This document shows positions 27,507 through 36,662 of a stretch of DNA of 64,000 nt, in pieces. Origin of the DNA: Luteimonas kalidii (lineage in GTDB: Bacteria; Pseudomonadota; Gammaproteobacteria; Xanthomonadales; Xanthomonadaceae); contig NZ_JARXRO010000013.1 in assembly GCF_029887935.1 (NCBI RefSeq), positions 1 through 64,000 on the forward strand, written 5' to 3'. A model generated the notes under the pieces. That model saw only the letters and a program-made list of their open reading frames with translations. It made no database searches and was not told the origin of the DNA. How positions within the stretch are numbered: position 1 is the first letter of the stretch; each line of letters starts with the position of its first letter. The position numbers and the translations under genes are program-made.

Positions 27507-27593
27507 CGTCGGGAGGTGGCGGCAAATTGCGGCGATGCAAGGGTGCCGATGCGGCGGGCGCCGCCGCGACGGCGCCCGGCCGGCCGCCCCGCC

Positions 27594-28553
27594 TCAGTGA
27601 CCGGCCGCGGCGCGCGGCGGGCGCGCCAGGCTCAGGGCGATGGTGGTCGCCAGGATCGCTGCCACCACCGCCAACGACCACAGCACCGGGATCTTGTACA
27701 GATCGACCAGCAGCATCTTCGTACCGATGAAGACCAGCACGATGGCCAGGCCGTAGGGCAGCAGGTGGAAGCGCTCGGCCATGCCGGCGACCAGGAAGAA
27801 CATCGCGCGCAGCCCCAGCACCGCGAACACGTTCGAGGTCAGCACGATGAACGGGTCGGTGGTGATGGCGAAGATCGCCGGGATCGAATCCACCGCGAAG
27901 ATCACGTCGGTGATGCCGATCATCACCAGCACGATGAACAGCGGGGTGAACTTGCGCCGGCGGCCGCTGCCCAGCCATAGCGCGCTGCCGTAGTAGCGGC
28001 GGATGAAGGGCACGTGCGCGGTCAGCCAGCGCAGGACCGGGTTGTGCTCGAGGTCCGGCTCCTTGCCGGCCGCGAACCACATCTTGATGCCGGTCAGCAG
28101 CAGGAACACGCCGAACACGTACAGCATCCAGTGGAAGTTCGCGATCAGCGCGGCGCCGGCGAAGATCAGGATCGCGCGCAGCACGATCGCCAGCAGGATG
28201 CCGATCACCAGCACCCGCTGGCGCTGCTCCTCGGGCACCGCGAAGTAGGTCATCAGCATCAGGAACACGAAGATGTTGTCGACCGCCAGCGCCTTCTCGA
28301 CCAGGTAGCCGGTCAGGAACTCCAGCCCGATGCGGCGGGCCTCGTCCGGCCCCGCGTCCTGGCCCACGTACCACCACAGCGCGGCGTTGAACGCGAGCGC
28401 CAGGGCCACCCAGCCCAGGCTCCACCACGCCGCCTCCTTGAAGGTGACCTTGTGCGCGCCGCCGTGGCGCATCAGCACTAGGTCGACCATGAGCGCGAGC
28501 AGCACCAGGCCGGAGAAGCCGGCCCACAGCCAGACGTTGCCGATCGTGTCCAT
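27594..28553 (-). CDS. TerC-family membrane protein (Alx-like, probable Mn2+ exporter)
   Basis: A TerC/Alx-type integral membrane protein of 319 residues with about nine helices. Conserved acidic membrane motifs are LVEKALAVDNIFVF and MIGITDVIFAVDSIPAIFAITTDPFIV, and ANFHWMLYVFGVFLLLTGIKM is also typical. Alx and related TerC proteins export Mn2+ or load metals on secreted proteins. The gene follows a yybP-ykoY riboswitch, so Mn2+-responsive expression is the best functional evidence here. The ATG at 28553 is preceded by GAGGAG-like bases. Confidence 0.9.
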   Translation of the reverse strand: MDTIGNVWLWAGFSGLVLLALMVDLVLMRHGGAHKVTFKEAAWWSLGWVALALAFNAALWWYVGQDAGPDEARRIGLEFLTGYLVEKALAVDNIFVFLMLMTYFAVPEEQRQRVLVIGILLAIVLRAILIFAGAALIANFHWMLYVFGVFLLLTGIKMWFAAGKEPDLEHNPVLRWLTAHVPFIRRYYGSALWLGSGRRRKFTPLFIVLVMIGITDVIFAVDSIPAIFAITTDPFIVLTSNVFAVLGLRAMFFLVAGMAERFHLLPYGLAIVLVFIGTKMLLVDLYKIPVLWSLAVVAAILATTIALSLARPPRAAAGH

Positions 28554-28631
28554 CGAGGAGTTCCGTGCAGGAGAAGTGGAGGACGGCCGCAGGCGCGGGC
28601 GGCGCGGAGTCCATGCACGGGATTCCGGGGG

Positions 28632-28746
28632 CACACCTTCGCCGATGCGGCGAAGGTCTTGCTCACAGCCCGGCCGGGCTGCCGCGGGACCGGAGCATCG
28701 CTGCTCGAAATGACGGCCGTCGCGCTGGGAGCTACTCCCCTTCGGC
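28632..28746 (-). promoter_or_regulatory. yybP-ykoY (Mn2+) riboswitch upstream of terC-type gene
   Basis: Read on the minus strand, the leader starts with CGAAGGGGAGTAGC, the hallmark conserved 5' loop of the yybP-ykoY class. It continues with a GCCGTCA segment, a multi-stem junction and the 3' part GCAAGACCTTCGCCG, which pairs as ACCTTCGCCG...CGGCGAAGGT. The conserved order and spacing match the class, and a TerC-type gene lies 78 bases downstream, its typical target. The riboswitch class senses Mn2+ and normally switches expression on. Boundaries are approximate. Confidence 0.85.
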
Positions 28747-28801
28747 GCGCATTCTGGCGGCGCGCGCCCGGCCGGGTCAAGCGGGCGGATAAACTGTCGC
28801 C

Positions 28802-29971
28802 ATGACCGAGCCCCTGCCCACCATCCGCCTGCGCAACGCCTGGCGTTCGAACCACCCCTGGATCTTCCAGAAACTGGTGGACAAGCCCGTGCCGCGGCCC
28901 AAGCCGGGCAGCATCGTGGACATCGTGGGCCAGGACGGGGTCTGGATCGGGCGCGGGTTCTACAACGGCCATTCGCGCATCGCGCTGCGGATCCTGGAGA
29001 CCGATCCGGACGTGGCGGTGGACGAGGCCTGGTTCGCCGCGAAGATCGCCGCGGCCGTGCAGCTGCGGCGCGAGGTGCTGGACCTGGATGCGGTGTCCAG
29101 CGCCTGGCGCGTGGTGCACAGCGAAGGCGACGGGCTGTCCGGGCTGGTGGTCGACCGCTACGACGACCTGCTGGTGGTCGAGTTCTTCAGCGCCGGCATG
29201 TTCCGCCACCGCGAATGGATCTACGCCGCGCTGCGCGCGCAGTTCCCCGGCTGCCGCTTCCACAGCGCCGCCGACGAACACGTACAGAAGCAGGAGTCGT
29301 TCGACTTCCACGGCACCTCGGGTACGGAAGCGGCGACCATCACCGAGCACGGCATCCGCTTCAGCGCCGACCCGGCCGGCGCGCACAAGACCGGCTTCTT
29401 CGCCGACCAGCGCGACAACCGCGAATGGCTGTCGCACCGCTGCAGGGACAAGCGCGTGCTCGACCTGTGCTGCAACACCGGCGGTTTCGGCGTGTACGCC
29501 GCCGTGCGCGGTGCCAGCGAAGTGGTGGGCATCGACATCGACGAGGCGGTGCTGGAGATCGCGCGCGGCAACGCCAGGCTCAACCACGTGCGTCCGCGTT
29601 TCGTGCAGGCCGACATCTTCCCGTGGCTGCGCGACGCCGCCGCCAACGGCGAGCAGTTCGACGTGGTGGTGCTGGATCCGGCGAAGATGACCCGCGACCG
29701 CGAGCAGGTGATCAACGCGCTGAAGAAATACCTCGACATGAACAAGCTGGCGCTGGGGGTGGTCAAGCCCGGCGGCCTGCTGGCCACGTTCTCGTGCACC
29801 GGCCTGGTGAGCGAGGAACAGTTCCTCGACATGCTGCGCCGCGCGGCGTTCTACGCCGGGCGCACGGTGCAGGTGCTCAAGGTGTCCGGCGCCGGCCCCG
29901 ACCATCCGTTCCTGGCCCACGTGCAGGAGTCGCGCTACCTCAAGGCGGTGTTCTGCCGCGTGCTGGATTGA
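28802..29971 (+). CDS. rlmI: RlmI-like 23S rRNA (cytosine-C5) methyltransferase
   Basis: A class-I SAM methyltransferase of 389 residues. An N-terminal PUA-like RNA-binding domain (RNAWRSNHPWIFQKLVDKP, GSIVDIVGQDGVWIGRGFYN) is followed by a Rossmann catalytic domain: VLDLCCNTGGFGVYAAVRGASEVVGIDIDE, FDVVVLDPAKMTRDRE and GGLLATFSCTGLVSEEQF with a catalytic-type Cys. RlmI methylates C1962 of 23S rRNA; assignment of the exact base here is by family. Its stop overlaps a possible TTG start of the next gene. Confidence 0.88.
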   Translation: MTEPLPTIRLRNAWRSNHPWIFQKLVDKPVPRPKPGSIVDIVGQDGVWIGRGFYNGHSRIALRILETDPDVAVDEAWFAAKIAAAVQLRREVLDLDAVSSAWRVVHSEGDGLSGLVVDRYDDLLVVEFFSAGMFRHREWIYAALRAQFPGCRFHSAADEHVQKQESFDFHGTSGTEAATITEHGIRFSADPAGAHKTGFFADQRDNREWLSHRCRDKRVLDLCCNTGGFGVYAAVRGASEVVGIDIDEAVLEIARGNARLNHVRPRFVQADIFPWLRDAAANGEQFDVVVLDPAKMTRDREQVINALKKYLDMNKLALGVVKPGGLLATFSCTGLVSEEQFLDMLRRAAFYAGRTVQVLKVSGAGPDHPFLAHVQESRYLKAVFCRVLD

Positions 29972-29979
29972 ACCGGCGG

Positions 29980-32103
29980 GTGGCGCCGCGCACGCCGCGC
30001 GGCGTGCGGCGCGCGCTGTGGGCGGTGGCCGCGCTCACCGCGCTGGCGCTGGCGGGAACGTTCTTCTGGGAGCCGCTGCGCGACTGGCTGCGCCCGCCGT
30101 TGCCGCCACCGGCGCCGACCGCGTTCGACTGGACCGCGCGCATGACCCCGCTCGCCGGGACCGGCCTGCGCGGCGCGCGCGATGGACACGCGCTGTCGGC
30201 GCGCTTCGACGAGCCCTGGGGCGTGGTGCGCGGGCCCGACGGCAGCGTGTTCGTCGCCGATGGCGGGGAGGCGAACCGGATCCGGCGGATCGCGCCCGAT
30301 GGCACGGTGACCACGTTCGCCGGATCGGTGGAAGGGTTCCGCGACGGCGTCGGTGCGGCGGCGCGGTTCCACACGCCGTCCTCGCTGGCGGTCGACCGCT
30401 TCGGCGCGCTGGTCGTCGCCGACACCGGCAACCACGCCATCCGCCGCATCGCGCGCAACGGCGCGGTCGCCACGCTGGCCGGCACCGGCGTGGCGGGACT
30501 GCGCGAGGGCGACGCGGCACTGGCGCAGTTCCGCGGGCCGATGGGCGTGGCGGTGGACGCGATCGGCCGCGTCTACGTGGCCGATACCTGGAACGACCGC
30601 ATCCGCGTGATCGAGACCGATGGCCGCGTGCGCACGCTGGCCGGCGGCGCGCGCGGCTTCGTCGACGGCGCCGGCGCGCAGGCGCGCTTCGACACGCCCA
30701 CCGCGCTGGCGGTGGCCGGCGACGGCACGGTGTGGGTGGCCGATACCGGAAACCGCGCGCTGCGCCGGATCGATCCCGACGGCACGGTGCGCACCTGGCG
30801 ACCGGCGGGGTGGGATGCGGTCGATGTCGACCGTCCGCTGTCGCTGGCGGTCGCCCATGACGGCGTGCTGTATGTCGGCACGCTCTCGCCGGGCCGCGTG
30901 CTGCAGGTGAGCCCGGATGGGCGCGCCCGCGTGCTGACCGGCGCGTCGACCGGGCAATGGGCCGCGCGCGCCGCGGGCCTGTGGCTGGAGCGCGATGGCA
31001 GCATGCTGCTGGCCGATGCCGCCGGCCATCGCCTGCATCGGATCGTGCGCCGGAGCGCCGGCGACGATGTCCTTCGTGACGGCCCGGTGGGCCCGCGCCC
31101 GGACCGCCCGCTGCCCGATACCGCCCGTCGCTGGCCGTTCGCGCCGCAGGACGGCTGGCACGAGGTGGTCGGCACCCTGGGCGAGGTGCGCGGCAACTTC
31201 AGCGGCGAAAGCCGCAGCCACCTGCACAATGGCCTGGACGTGCGGGCCGATGTGGGGACGCCGGTGCTGGCGCTGATCGACGCCAAGGTCACCAGTCCGC
31301 TGGCCGCCTTCAGTTTCGGCGGCCAGGCCGAGGGCATCACCGTCGACGAGCTGACCAGCCTGCACATGCGCGTGGGCCGCACCGCGCAGGGACGCAACCT
31401 CGATCCGTCGCGGTTCGCGTTCGAGCACGACGAGGACGGCCGGCCGTCGCTGGTGCGGATCCTGCGCGGCACGCGTTTCGCGGCCGGCGATGCGCTCGGC
31501 TCGGTCAATGCGCAGGCGCACACGCACCTGATCGTCGGGCCGTACGGGCACCAGCACAACGCGATCCGGCTCGGCTTCCACGGCTATCGCGACACCGTGC
31601 CGCCACGCATCGATGGCGTGTCGCTGCTGGACGATGCGGGCCTGCCGCTGACCGCGCGCGAGGACGGCCGCGTGCTGGTGCCGCGCGCAGGCGGCGGCGT
31701 GCAGGTGGTGGTCGATGCCTGGGACCAGGTCGACGGCAACCTGCCGCGGCGCCGGCTCGGCCTGCACCGCATCGGTTACCAGGTGCTGCGCGCCGACGGC
31801 ACGCCCGTGCCCGGATTCGAGGCACCATCGATGAACCTGGATTTCTCGCGCATGCCGGCGCATCCCGACGCGGTGCTGACCGCGTACGCCGCCGACAGCG
31901 GCATCACCGTGCACGGCGCGGCGCGCACGCGCTTCCTCTACGTGCCCAGCAACATCGTGCGCGGCGACACGGTCGCCGAGGCGCGCTGGGACCCGGCGGC
32001 GCTGCCCCCGGGCGACTACGTCGTGCGCGCGGTGGGCGTGGACGCGGCCGGCAATCGCGCGATCGGTGCGAGCGACCTGCCGGTGCGGCTGCTGGCGCAC
32101 TGA
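29980..32103 (+). CDS. Membrane-anchored NHL beta-propeller fused to M23 peptidase domain
   Basis: The product is about 707 residues with a new-looking domain order. One N-terminal membrane helix (about 11-27) is followed by five or six NHL repeats (for example EPWGVVRGPDGSVFVADGG, GPMGVAVDAIGRVYVADT) to about residue 370. A LytM/M23 fold then begins at HLHNGLDVRADVGTPVLAL: H416 and D420 plus AHTHL with H514/H516 preserve the zinc ligands. A beta-rich C-terminal domain of about 170 residues ends the protein. The expected site is the periplasm, with a propeller that could bind a partner and a peptidase-like head. The start is GTG at 29980; TTG at 29968 is possible. Confidence 0.7.
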   Translation: MAPRTPRGVRRALWAVAALTALALAGTFFWEPLRDWLRPPLPPPAPTAFDWTARMTPLAGTGLRGARDGHALSARFDEPWGVVRGPDGSVFVADGGEANRIRRIAPDGTVTTFAGSVEGFRDGVGAAARFHTPSSLAVDRFGALVVADTGNHAIRRIARNGAVATLAGTGVAGLREGDAALAQFRGPMGVAVDAIGRVYVADTWNDRIRVIETDGRVRTLAGGARGFVDGAGAQARFDTPTALAVAGDGTVWVADTGNRALRRIDPDGTVRTWRPAGWDAVDVDRPLSLAVAHDGVLYVGTLSPGRVLQVSPDGRARVLTGASTGQWAARAAGLWLERDGSMLLADAAGHRLHRIVRRSAGDDVLRDGPVGPRPDRPLPDTARRWPFAPQDGWHEVVGTLGEVRGNFSGESRSHLHNGLDVRADVGTPVLALIDAKVTSPLAAFSFGGQAEGITVDELTSLHMRVGRTAQGRNLDPSRFAFEHDEDGRPSLVRILRGTRFAAGDALGSVNAQAHTHLIVGPYGHQHNAIRLGFHGYRDTVPPRIDGVSLLDDAGLPLTAREDGRVLVPRAGGGVQVVVDAWDQVDGNLPRRRLGLHRIGYQVLRADGTPVPGFEAPSMNLDFSRMPAHPDAVLTAYAADSGITVHGAARTRFLYVPSNIVRGDTVAEARWDPAALPPGDYVVRAVGVDAAGNRAIGASDLPVRLLAH

Positions 32104-32432
32104 CCACGGCGGTGCACGCGTTGCGCCCTGAACGCAGGGTCGCCTCACATCGACATGGGGATCCGCTTCCCGACGGAGTGTCGCCATCGCCCGCATCGGC
32201 AGAGTGGGGTGGAGGTCGTCGGTGGGGTGCTCCGACGCGAGCCCGCGGGCGTACGCGCGCAACGTGCCGTTCCGTGCGTGGAACTGCCCAATGGGACCGG
32301 CTCCGCATCGCCGGTATGTACAGGTTTCGTACAAGCCGGAGGTTGACGGATGTGTAACGGCGGCGTGCCTAGCGTCGCTTCCGCACCATCGCCATTCGAT
32401 GACGCCCACCTCAACCTCTACGGAGCAGCCCC
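32104..32432. other. Gap with a TGTAC dyad before the outer-membrane gene
   Basis: These 329 bp contain no gene. At 32317-32333 there is a perfect inverted repeat TGTAC-N7-GTACA, about 100 bases before the next ATG, a good position for an operator. No REP copy lies here. The ribosome-binding site GGAG (32422-32425) belongs to the next gene. Confidence 0.4.
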
Positions 32433-33215
32433 ATGCGCACCTGGCTCGCCATTCCCTTCACCGCCCTGTTCGCCACCACGGCGCACGCCGCCGGTCCCGA
32501 GGCAGGCCGCTGGTCCATGTCGGTGTTCGGCGGCGTGGACGTGCCGCTCAGCGGCGACGTGCACGACGGCGCCACCGCCGCAGTGCCCGACCTCGGTCCG
32601 CTGAACCCCGCCCTGGCCGGCGTCGATGCCGAACTGCGCATCGAGTCGCGCAGCCATGACCGCATCTACGACCTGGCTACCACCTACGGCCTCGAATTCA
32701 CCTACGCGTTCGACGAACGCCGCGAGATCTTCGGCCAGGTGCGCCAGACCAGCGCCGACGAAGGCACGGTCATGGTCGGCGGCGCGTTCGTGCCGGCGCT
32801 GGACACCACGCTGCCGGTGTACGGCACCTTCGGCGATTACGAAGCCCTGTCGGCCGAAGTCGGCTACCGCTACTACTTCGGCACCGCAGGCACCGCGCGG
32901 CCATTCGTTGGCGCACGCCTGGGCGCCACCCGCACCGACGAGATCCGTGCGACCTTCGAAATCCCGGATGCGGGCATCACCATCGCGAATGCGCCGTTCT
33001 ACGAGTCGGGCTGGTCGGCGACCGGTGGGCTCGACGTGGGCGTGATCATGCCGGTGTCCGAGACCTTCAGCGTCACCCTCGCCAGCGGCGTGCGCTACAC
33101 GGGCGACCTGAAGGACGACGACAGCGCGATCGGCGGCCTGGGCCTGGCGAGCATCAACGACACCGGCAGCCGGGTGTCGCTGCCGGTGACGCTGTCGGGG
33201 CGCTGGGATTTCTGA
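32433..33215 (+). CDS. Outer-membrane beta-barrel protein
   Basis: The 260-residue precursor has a signal peptide (about 1-19, cleavage after AHA) and an alternating aromatic/polar barrel pattern (for example WSMSVFGGVDVPLSG, YGLEFTYAFDE, EVGYRYYFGTAG, GGLDVGVIMPVSE). It closes with SLPVTLSGRWDF, the terminal Phe expected for BAM insertion. It resembles OmpA/OmpW-like 8- to 10-stranded barrels. GGAG (32422-32425) precedes the ATG by seven bases. The function is unassigned. Confidence 0.75.
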   Translation: MRTWLAIPFTALFATTAHAAGPEAGRWSMSVFGGVDVPLSGDVHDGATAAVPDLGPLNPALAGVDAELRIESRSHDRIYDLATTYGLEFTYAFDERREIFGQVRQTSADEGTVMVGGAFVPALDTTLPVYGTFGDYEALSAEVGYRYYFGTAGTARPFVGARLGATRTDEIRATFEIPDAGITIANAPFYESGWSATGGLDVGVIMPVSETFSVTLASGVRYTGDLKDDDSAIGGLGLASINDTGSRVSLPVTLSGRWDF

Positions 33216-33248
33216 GGCGCCTGTGCGATGGGCGCGCTCCTGGCGCGC

Positions 33249-33372
33249 CCATCCGCCTCTGGCACCTTGCACCCGTCAAGGGGCCCGATGTTCCGCAGCG
33301 GGGGAAGCAACAACTTGCCGTCCGCGTCATCCGTTCTCCGTAGCCCGGATAAGGCCGAAGGCCGCATCCGGG
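33249..33372. repeat. Repeat copies between barrel gene and DUF5694-like gene
   Basis: 33249-33307 is the third copy of the GGCACC-type unit seen near 19.2 kb. 33340-33372 (+) is a GTAG-type REP with the longer loop form (GGCCGAAGGCC). The full gap 33216-33541 has no gene, and the next ATG is at 33542. Confidence 0.75.
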
Positions 33373-33541
33373 ACCGTGGCAACTCGCGGGGCCGCGCCAG
33401 CCAGCGGGTCCTTGCGCGAACCATCCCGCCTCGATGGTCACCGTGACCATCCGGACATGAATTCCTCCCGGCATTCGCGTGTCATGGCGTAGCCGCGCCG
33501 ACGCATCTCCGCGGCGCCATCGCCATTGCCCGGAGGCCGTG

Positions 33542-34726
33542 ATGCATCGCCCCTTGTTGCCCGCCCTGCTGCTCGCGCTGTCGCCCGCGTTCGCCGCACT
33601 GGCGCAGATGCCCGCCACGGCCGCCGCGCCCACGCCCGCCCCGTCCGCGACATCCAGAACACCCATCGCGTCCCCGACGCCCGCCCGATTCGCCCTGTCG
33701 GCTACATCAGCGACACCTGCCGCGGCCGCCGCGTCCACCGTGCGCCTGTCCGGAGACCCCACCCGCGTGCTGGTGCTCGGCACCGTGCACCTGGGGCAGG
33801 AAGGCGGCGGCGACGTGACGCCCGAGGCGATCGAACCGGTGCTGCTGCGGCTGGCCGCGTACGCGCCGGAGATCATCACCATCGAGTCGATGCCGGGCGA
33901 AACCTGCGACCTGATGGCGCGGCATCCCGAGGTCTACGATCCCGAAGGCGGCGCGCAGTACTGCCCGGACACCGCCGCTGCGCGCTCGGCCACCGGCCTG
34001 GACGTGCCGGCGGCGATCGCGTCGATGGAGCGACAGCTGGCGGATTGGCCCGACGCGCCGACACCCGCGCAGCGGCGTCGCCTGGCCGCAACCTTTCTTG
34101 CCGCCGGCGATCCGAACTCCGCGCTGGTGCAGTGGCTGCACCTGGGCGAGCAGGAACGCCGCCCAGGCGACGGGCTCGACGAGGTGCTGGTCGCGGCGCT
34201 GCGCAAGCGCGCCGATTCGGACAACGAGAACACCGTGATCGCGGTTGCGCTGGCCGTGCGCCTGGGCCTGCAGCGCGTGCATCCGGTCGACGACCACACC
34301 GGCGACAACCTGCGCATCGACGACATGGACGGGTTCGCGACCGCCATCCGCAGCGCGTGGGACAGTGCGCCTCCCGAGTGCGGGGCGCTGCGTGCACGCG
34401 ACAAGGCCTTGCGCGAGGCGCCGGACCTGCTGCCGCTGTACCGGCACACCAACAGCGCGGACTACCAGCGCATGCCGATGGCCTGCGACTTCGCGCTGGC
34501 GCTGGCGGAACCCTCGCCGCAGCGGTTCGGCCGCCAGTACGTCGGCGGCTGGGACCTGCGCAACCTGCGCATGGTGGCCAACATCGGCACCACCTTCCGC
34601 GAACGTCCGGGCGCGCGCGTGCTGTCGATCGTGGGCGCCTCGCACAAGGCCTGGTTCGACCGTTTGCTCGGCCAGCTGCAGGGCGTGGACATGGTGGACG
34701 CGGCGGAGATCCTCGGAGAGGAGTGA
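33542..34726 (+). CDS. Secreted DUF5694-like (TraB/EreA-like) protein
   Basis: A 394-residue exported protein with a signal peptide (about 1-21) and a Ala/Pro/Thr-rich linker to about residue 65. The folded part begins RVLVLGTVHLGQEGGG, then IITIESMPGETCDLM, and ends RVLSIVGASHKAWFDRLL. The conserved GTVHL...GASH pairing is typical of the TraB/EreA-like hydrolase-related group, in which DUF5694 sits. Many members are secreted in Xanthomonadaceae. The biochemical role is unknown. Confidence 0.65.
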   Translation: MHRPLLPALLLALSPAFAALAQMPATAAAPTPAPSATSRTPIASPTPARFALSATSATPAAAAASTVRLSGDPTRVLVLGTVHLGQEGGGDVTPEAIEPVLLRLAAYAPEIITIESMPGETCDLMARHPEVYDPEGGAQYCPDTAAARSATGLDVPAAIASMERQLADWPDAPTPAQRRRLAATFLAAGDPNSALVQWLHLGEQERRPGDGLDEVLVAALRKRADSDNENTVIAVALAVRLGLQRVHPVDDHTGDNLRIDDMDGFATAIRSAWDSAPPECGALRARDKALREAPDLLPLYRHTNSADYQRMPMACDFALALAEPSPQRFGRQYVGGWDLRNLRMVANIGTTFRERPGARVLSIVGASHKAWFDRLLGQLQGVDMVDAAEILGEE

Positions 34727-34933
34727 GCAACGGCCGCGAGCTGCCTCCGGATCGTGAAGGCTGCGGTCATCGATCCCGCCGAAAGGCGCGGAGGCGACGC
34801 TGCGACAGTCGCGTCACCCGGATCAGGCCGCCGTGCGCCGCAGGGCACGGATGGCGTCGGGAGCCCCAGGTCGCCGGATGTCGGCTGCGACTCCTCCGGC
34901 GACTTCGATCGTCGGATGTCCGGAGGTGAGCAT

Positions 34934-35033
34934 CCCCGGATGCGCTTCGCTTATCCGGGCTACGCGTGAGGGCTCGTGCGGCACGCGCCATGCGCAGAAC
35001 GTAGCCCGGATAAGGCCGAAGGCCGCATCCGGG
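34934..35033. repeat. Inverted pair of GTAG-type REPs downstream of putP
   Basis: Copies at 34934-34963 (-) and 35001-35033 (+) face each other across 37 bases, so the region can fold as two hairpins or one long one. The right copy has the longer loop GGCCGAAGGCC. The gap 34727-35052 holds no gene, and the pair lies at the 3' ends of two convergent genes, where it may stabilise or terminate both transcripts. Confidence 0.8.
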
Positions 35034-35052
35034 TTCCCCGAAACACCTTCGA

Positions 35053-36540
35053 TCAATAACCGCTTTCGGACAACGTCGCCCGCACCTGCTCATGCCGCGC
35101 CTGCAGCTGCGGCGACGGCGCGCGGCCGAGCAGGCTCACCGCCACGATCGCCACCGACGCGGCGATGAAGCCCGGCACGATCTCGTACAGCGCGCTGCCC
35201 GTCTGCTTCCACGCGATCACCGTCACCGCACCGGCCAGCATGCCGGCCAGCGCGCCGTTGCGGGTCATCCGCTTCCAGAACAGCGACAGCACCACCACCG
35301 GCCCGAACGCGGCGCCGAAGCCGGCCCAGGCATAGGACACCAGCCCCAGCACGCGCGACTCCGGATCGCGCGCGATCCACATCGCCAGCAGCGCCACCGC
35401 CAGCACCATCGCGCGGCCGACCCAGACCAGCTCGCCGTGCCCGGCACGCGGGCGCAGGAAGCCGCGGTAGAAGTCCTCGGTGAGCGCGCTCGAACACACC
35501 AGCAGCTGCGCCGCCAGCGTGCTCATGACCGCGGCCAGGATCGCCGACAGCAGCACGCCGGCGATCCACGGGTTGAACAGCAGCTCCGACAGCGCGACGA
35601 ACACGCGTTCGGGATTCGCGTCCACCGGACCGGCGACCTCCGGATGCGCGGCGAACCAGGCGATGCCGAAGAAGCCGGTGGCCATCGAGCCGGCCAGGCA
35701 CAGCACCATCCAGGTCATGGCGATGCGGCGCGCGCGCGGGATCGTGGCCAGGCTGTCGGCCGCCATGAAGCGCGCCAGCAGGTGCGGCTGGCCCACGTAG
35801 CCCAGGCCCCAGGCCAGCAGCGAGACGATGCCGATCACGCCGCCGGCGCCGATCCACTGCAGTCGCGCCGGATCGACCTGTTCCACCAGCGCCAGCGCCT
35901 CGCCCGGACCGCCTGCGCCCAGGATCGCGAACACCGGCACCAGCAGCAGGGCGAAGATCATCAGCGTCGCCTGCACGGTGTCGGTCCAGCTCACCGCGAG
36001 AAATCCGCCGATGAAGGTGTAGGCGATCGTCACCGCCGCGCCCCACAGCATCGCCTCGCCGTAGGGCAGGCCGAACATGCTCTCGAACAGGCGCGCGCCG
36101 GCGACGATCCCGGAGGCGCAGTAGATCGCGAAGAACACCAGGATCACCAGCGCCGACAGGATGCGCAGCAGCCGGCTGTGGTCCTCGAAGCGGTGGGTGA
36201 AGTAGTCGGGCAGGGTGAGCGCGTTGTGCGCGCGCTCGGTGTACACGCGCAGCGGGCCGGCGACGAAGCGCCAGTTGGCCCAGGCGCCGATCACCAGCCC
36301 GATCGCGATCCACGATTCCGACGCACCGCCCAGGTACAGCGCACCGGGCAGGCCCATCATCAGCCAGCCGCTCATGTCCGAGGCGCCGGCGGCCAGCGCG
36401 GTGACGTAGCTGCCCAGCGAACGGCCGCCGAGGATGTAGTCGTCGAAGGTGCGCGTGCGTCGCCAGGCGATGAAGCCGATGCCGACCATCAGCAACAGGT
36501 AGGCGGAAAACGTGAGGAACAGCGGAGAATCGAGGCGCAT
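35053..36540 (-). CDS. putP: Sodium/proline symporter PutP-like
   Basis: The 495-residue solute:sodium symporter has about 13 membrane helices. Family motifs: FDDYILGGRSLGSYVTALAAGASDMSGWLMMGLPGALYLGG, LPDYFTHRFED, LLAWGLGYVGQPHLLARFMAAD and ILAAVMSTLAAQLLVCSSALTEDFYR. The pattern around residues 40-75 and the GQPHLLARFMA block match PutP and not pantothenate or glucose symporters. It imports proline with Na+. Proline catabolic genes are not nearby. The ATG at 36540 gives the normal length. Confidence 0.9.
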   Translation of the reverse strand: MRLDSPLFLTFSAYLLLMVGIGFIAWRRTRTFDDYILGGRSLGSYVTALAAGASDMSGWLMMGLPGALYLGGASESWIAIGLVIGAWANWRFVAGPLRVYTERAHNALTLPDYFTHRFEDHSRLLRILSALVILVFFAIYCASGIVAGARLFESMFGLPYGEAMLWGAAVTIAYTFIGGFLAVSWTDTVQATLMIFALLLVPVFAILGAGGPGEALALVEQVDPARLQWIGAGGVIGIVSLLAWGLGYVGQPHLLARFMAADSLATIPRARRIAMTWMVLCLAGSMATGFFGIAWFAAHPEVAGPVDANPERVFVALSELLFNPWIAGVLLSAILAAVMSTLAAQLLVCSSALTEDFYRGFLRPRAGHGELVWVGRAMVLAVALLAMWIARDPESRVLGLVSYAWAGFGAAFGPVVVLSLFWKRMTRNGALAGMLAGAVTVIAWKQTGSALYEIVPGFIAASVAIVAVSLLGRAPSPQLQARHEQVRATLSESGY

Positions 36541-36662
36541 GCGGCGGGTCCGGGCGATGGCAGGCGGCGAGTGTGACCCAAACCGCCGCGGCGATGCCAA
36601 TGCCGGACATCGACCCGGCGACCACGTCCGCCCGCGCTCTCCGGCTCAGCCGCTTCGGGCGC

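Noticed and set aside
29935-32409. Long minus-strand open frame opposite the NHL-M23 gene
   Set aside because: Same shadow effect; composition is Arg/Ala/His-rich with no recognisable domain, whereas the plus frame shows NHL and M23 motifs.
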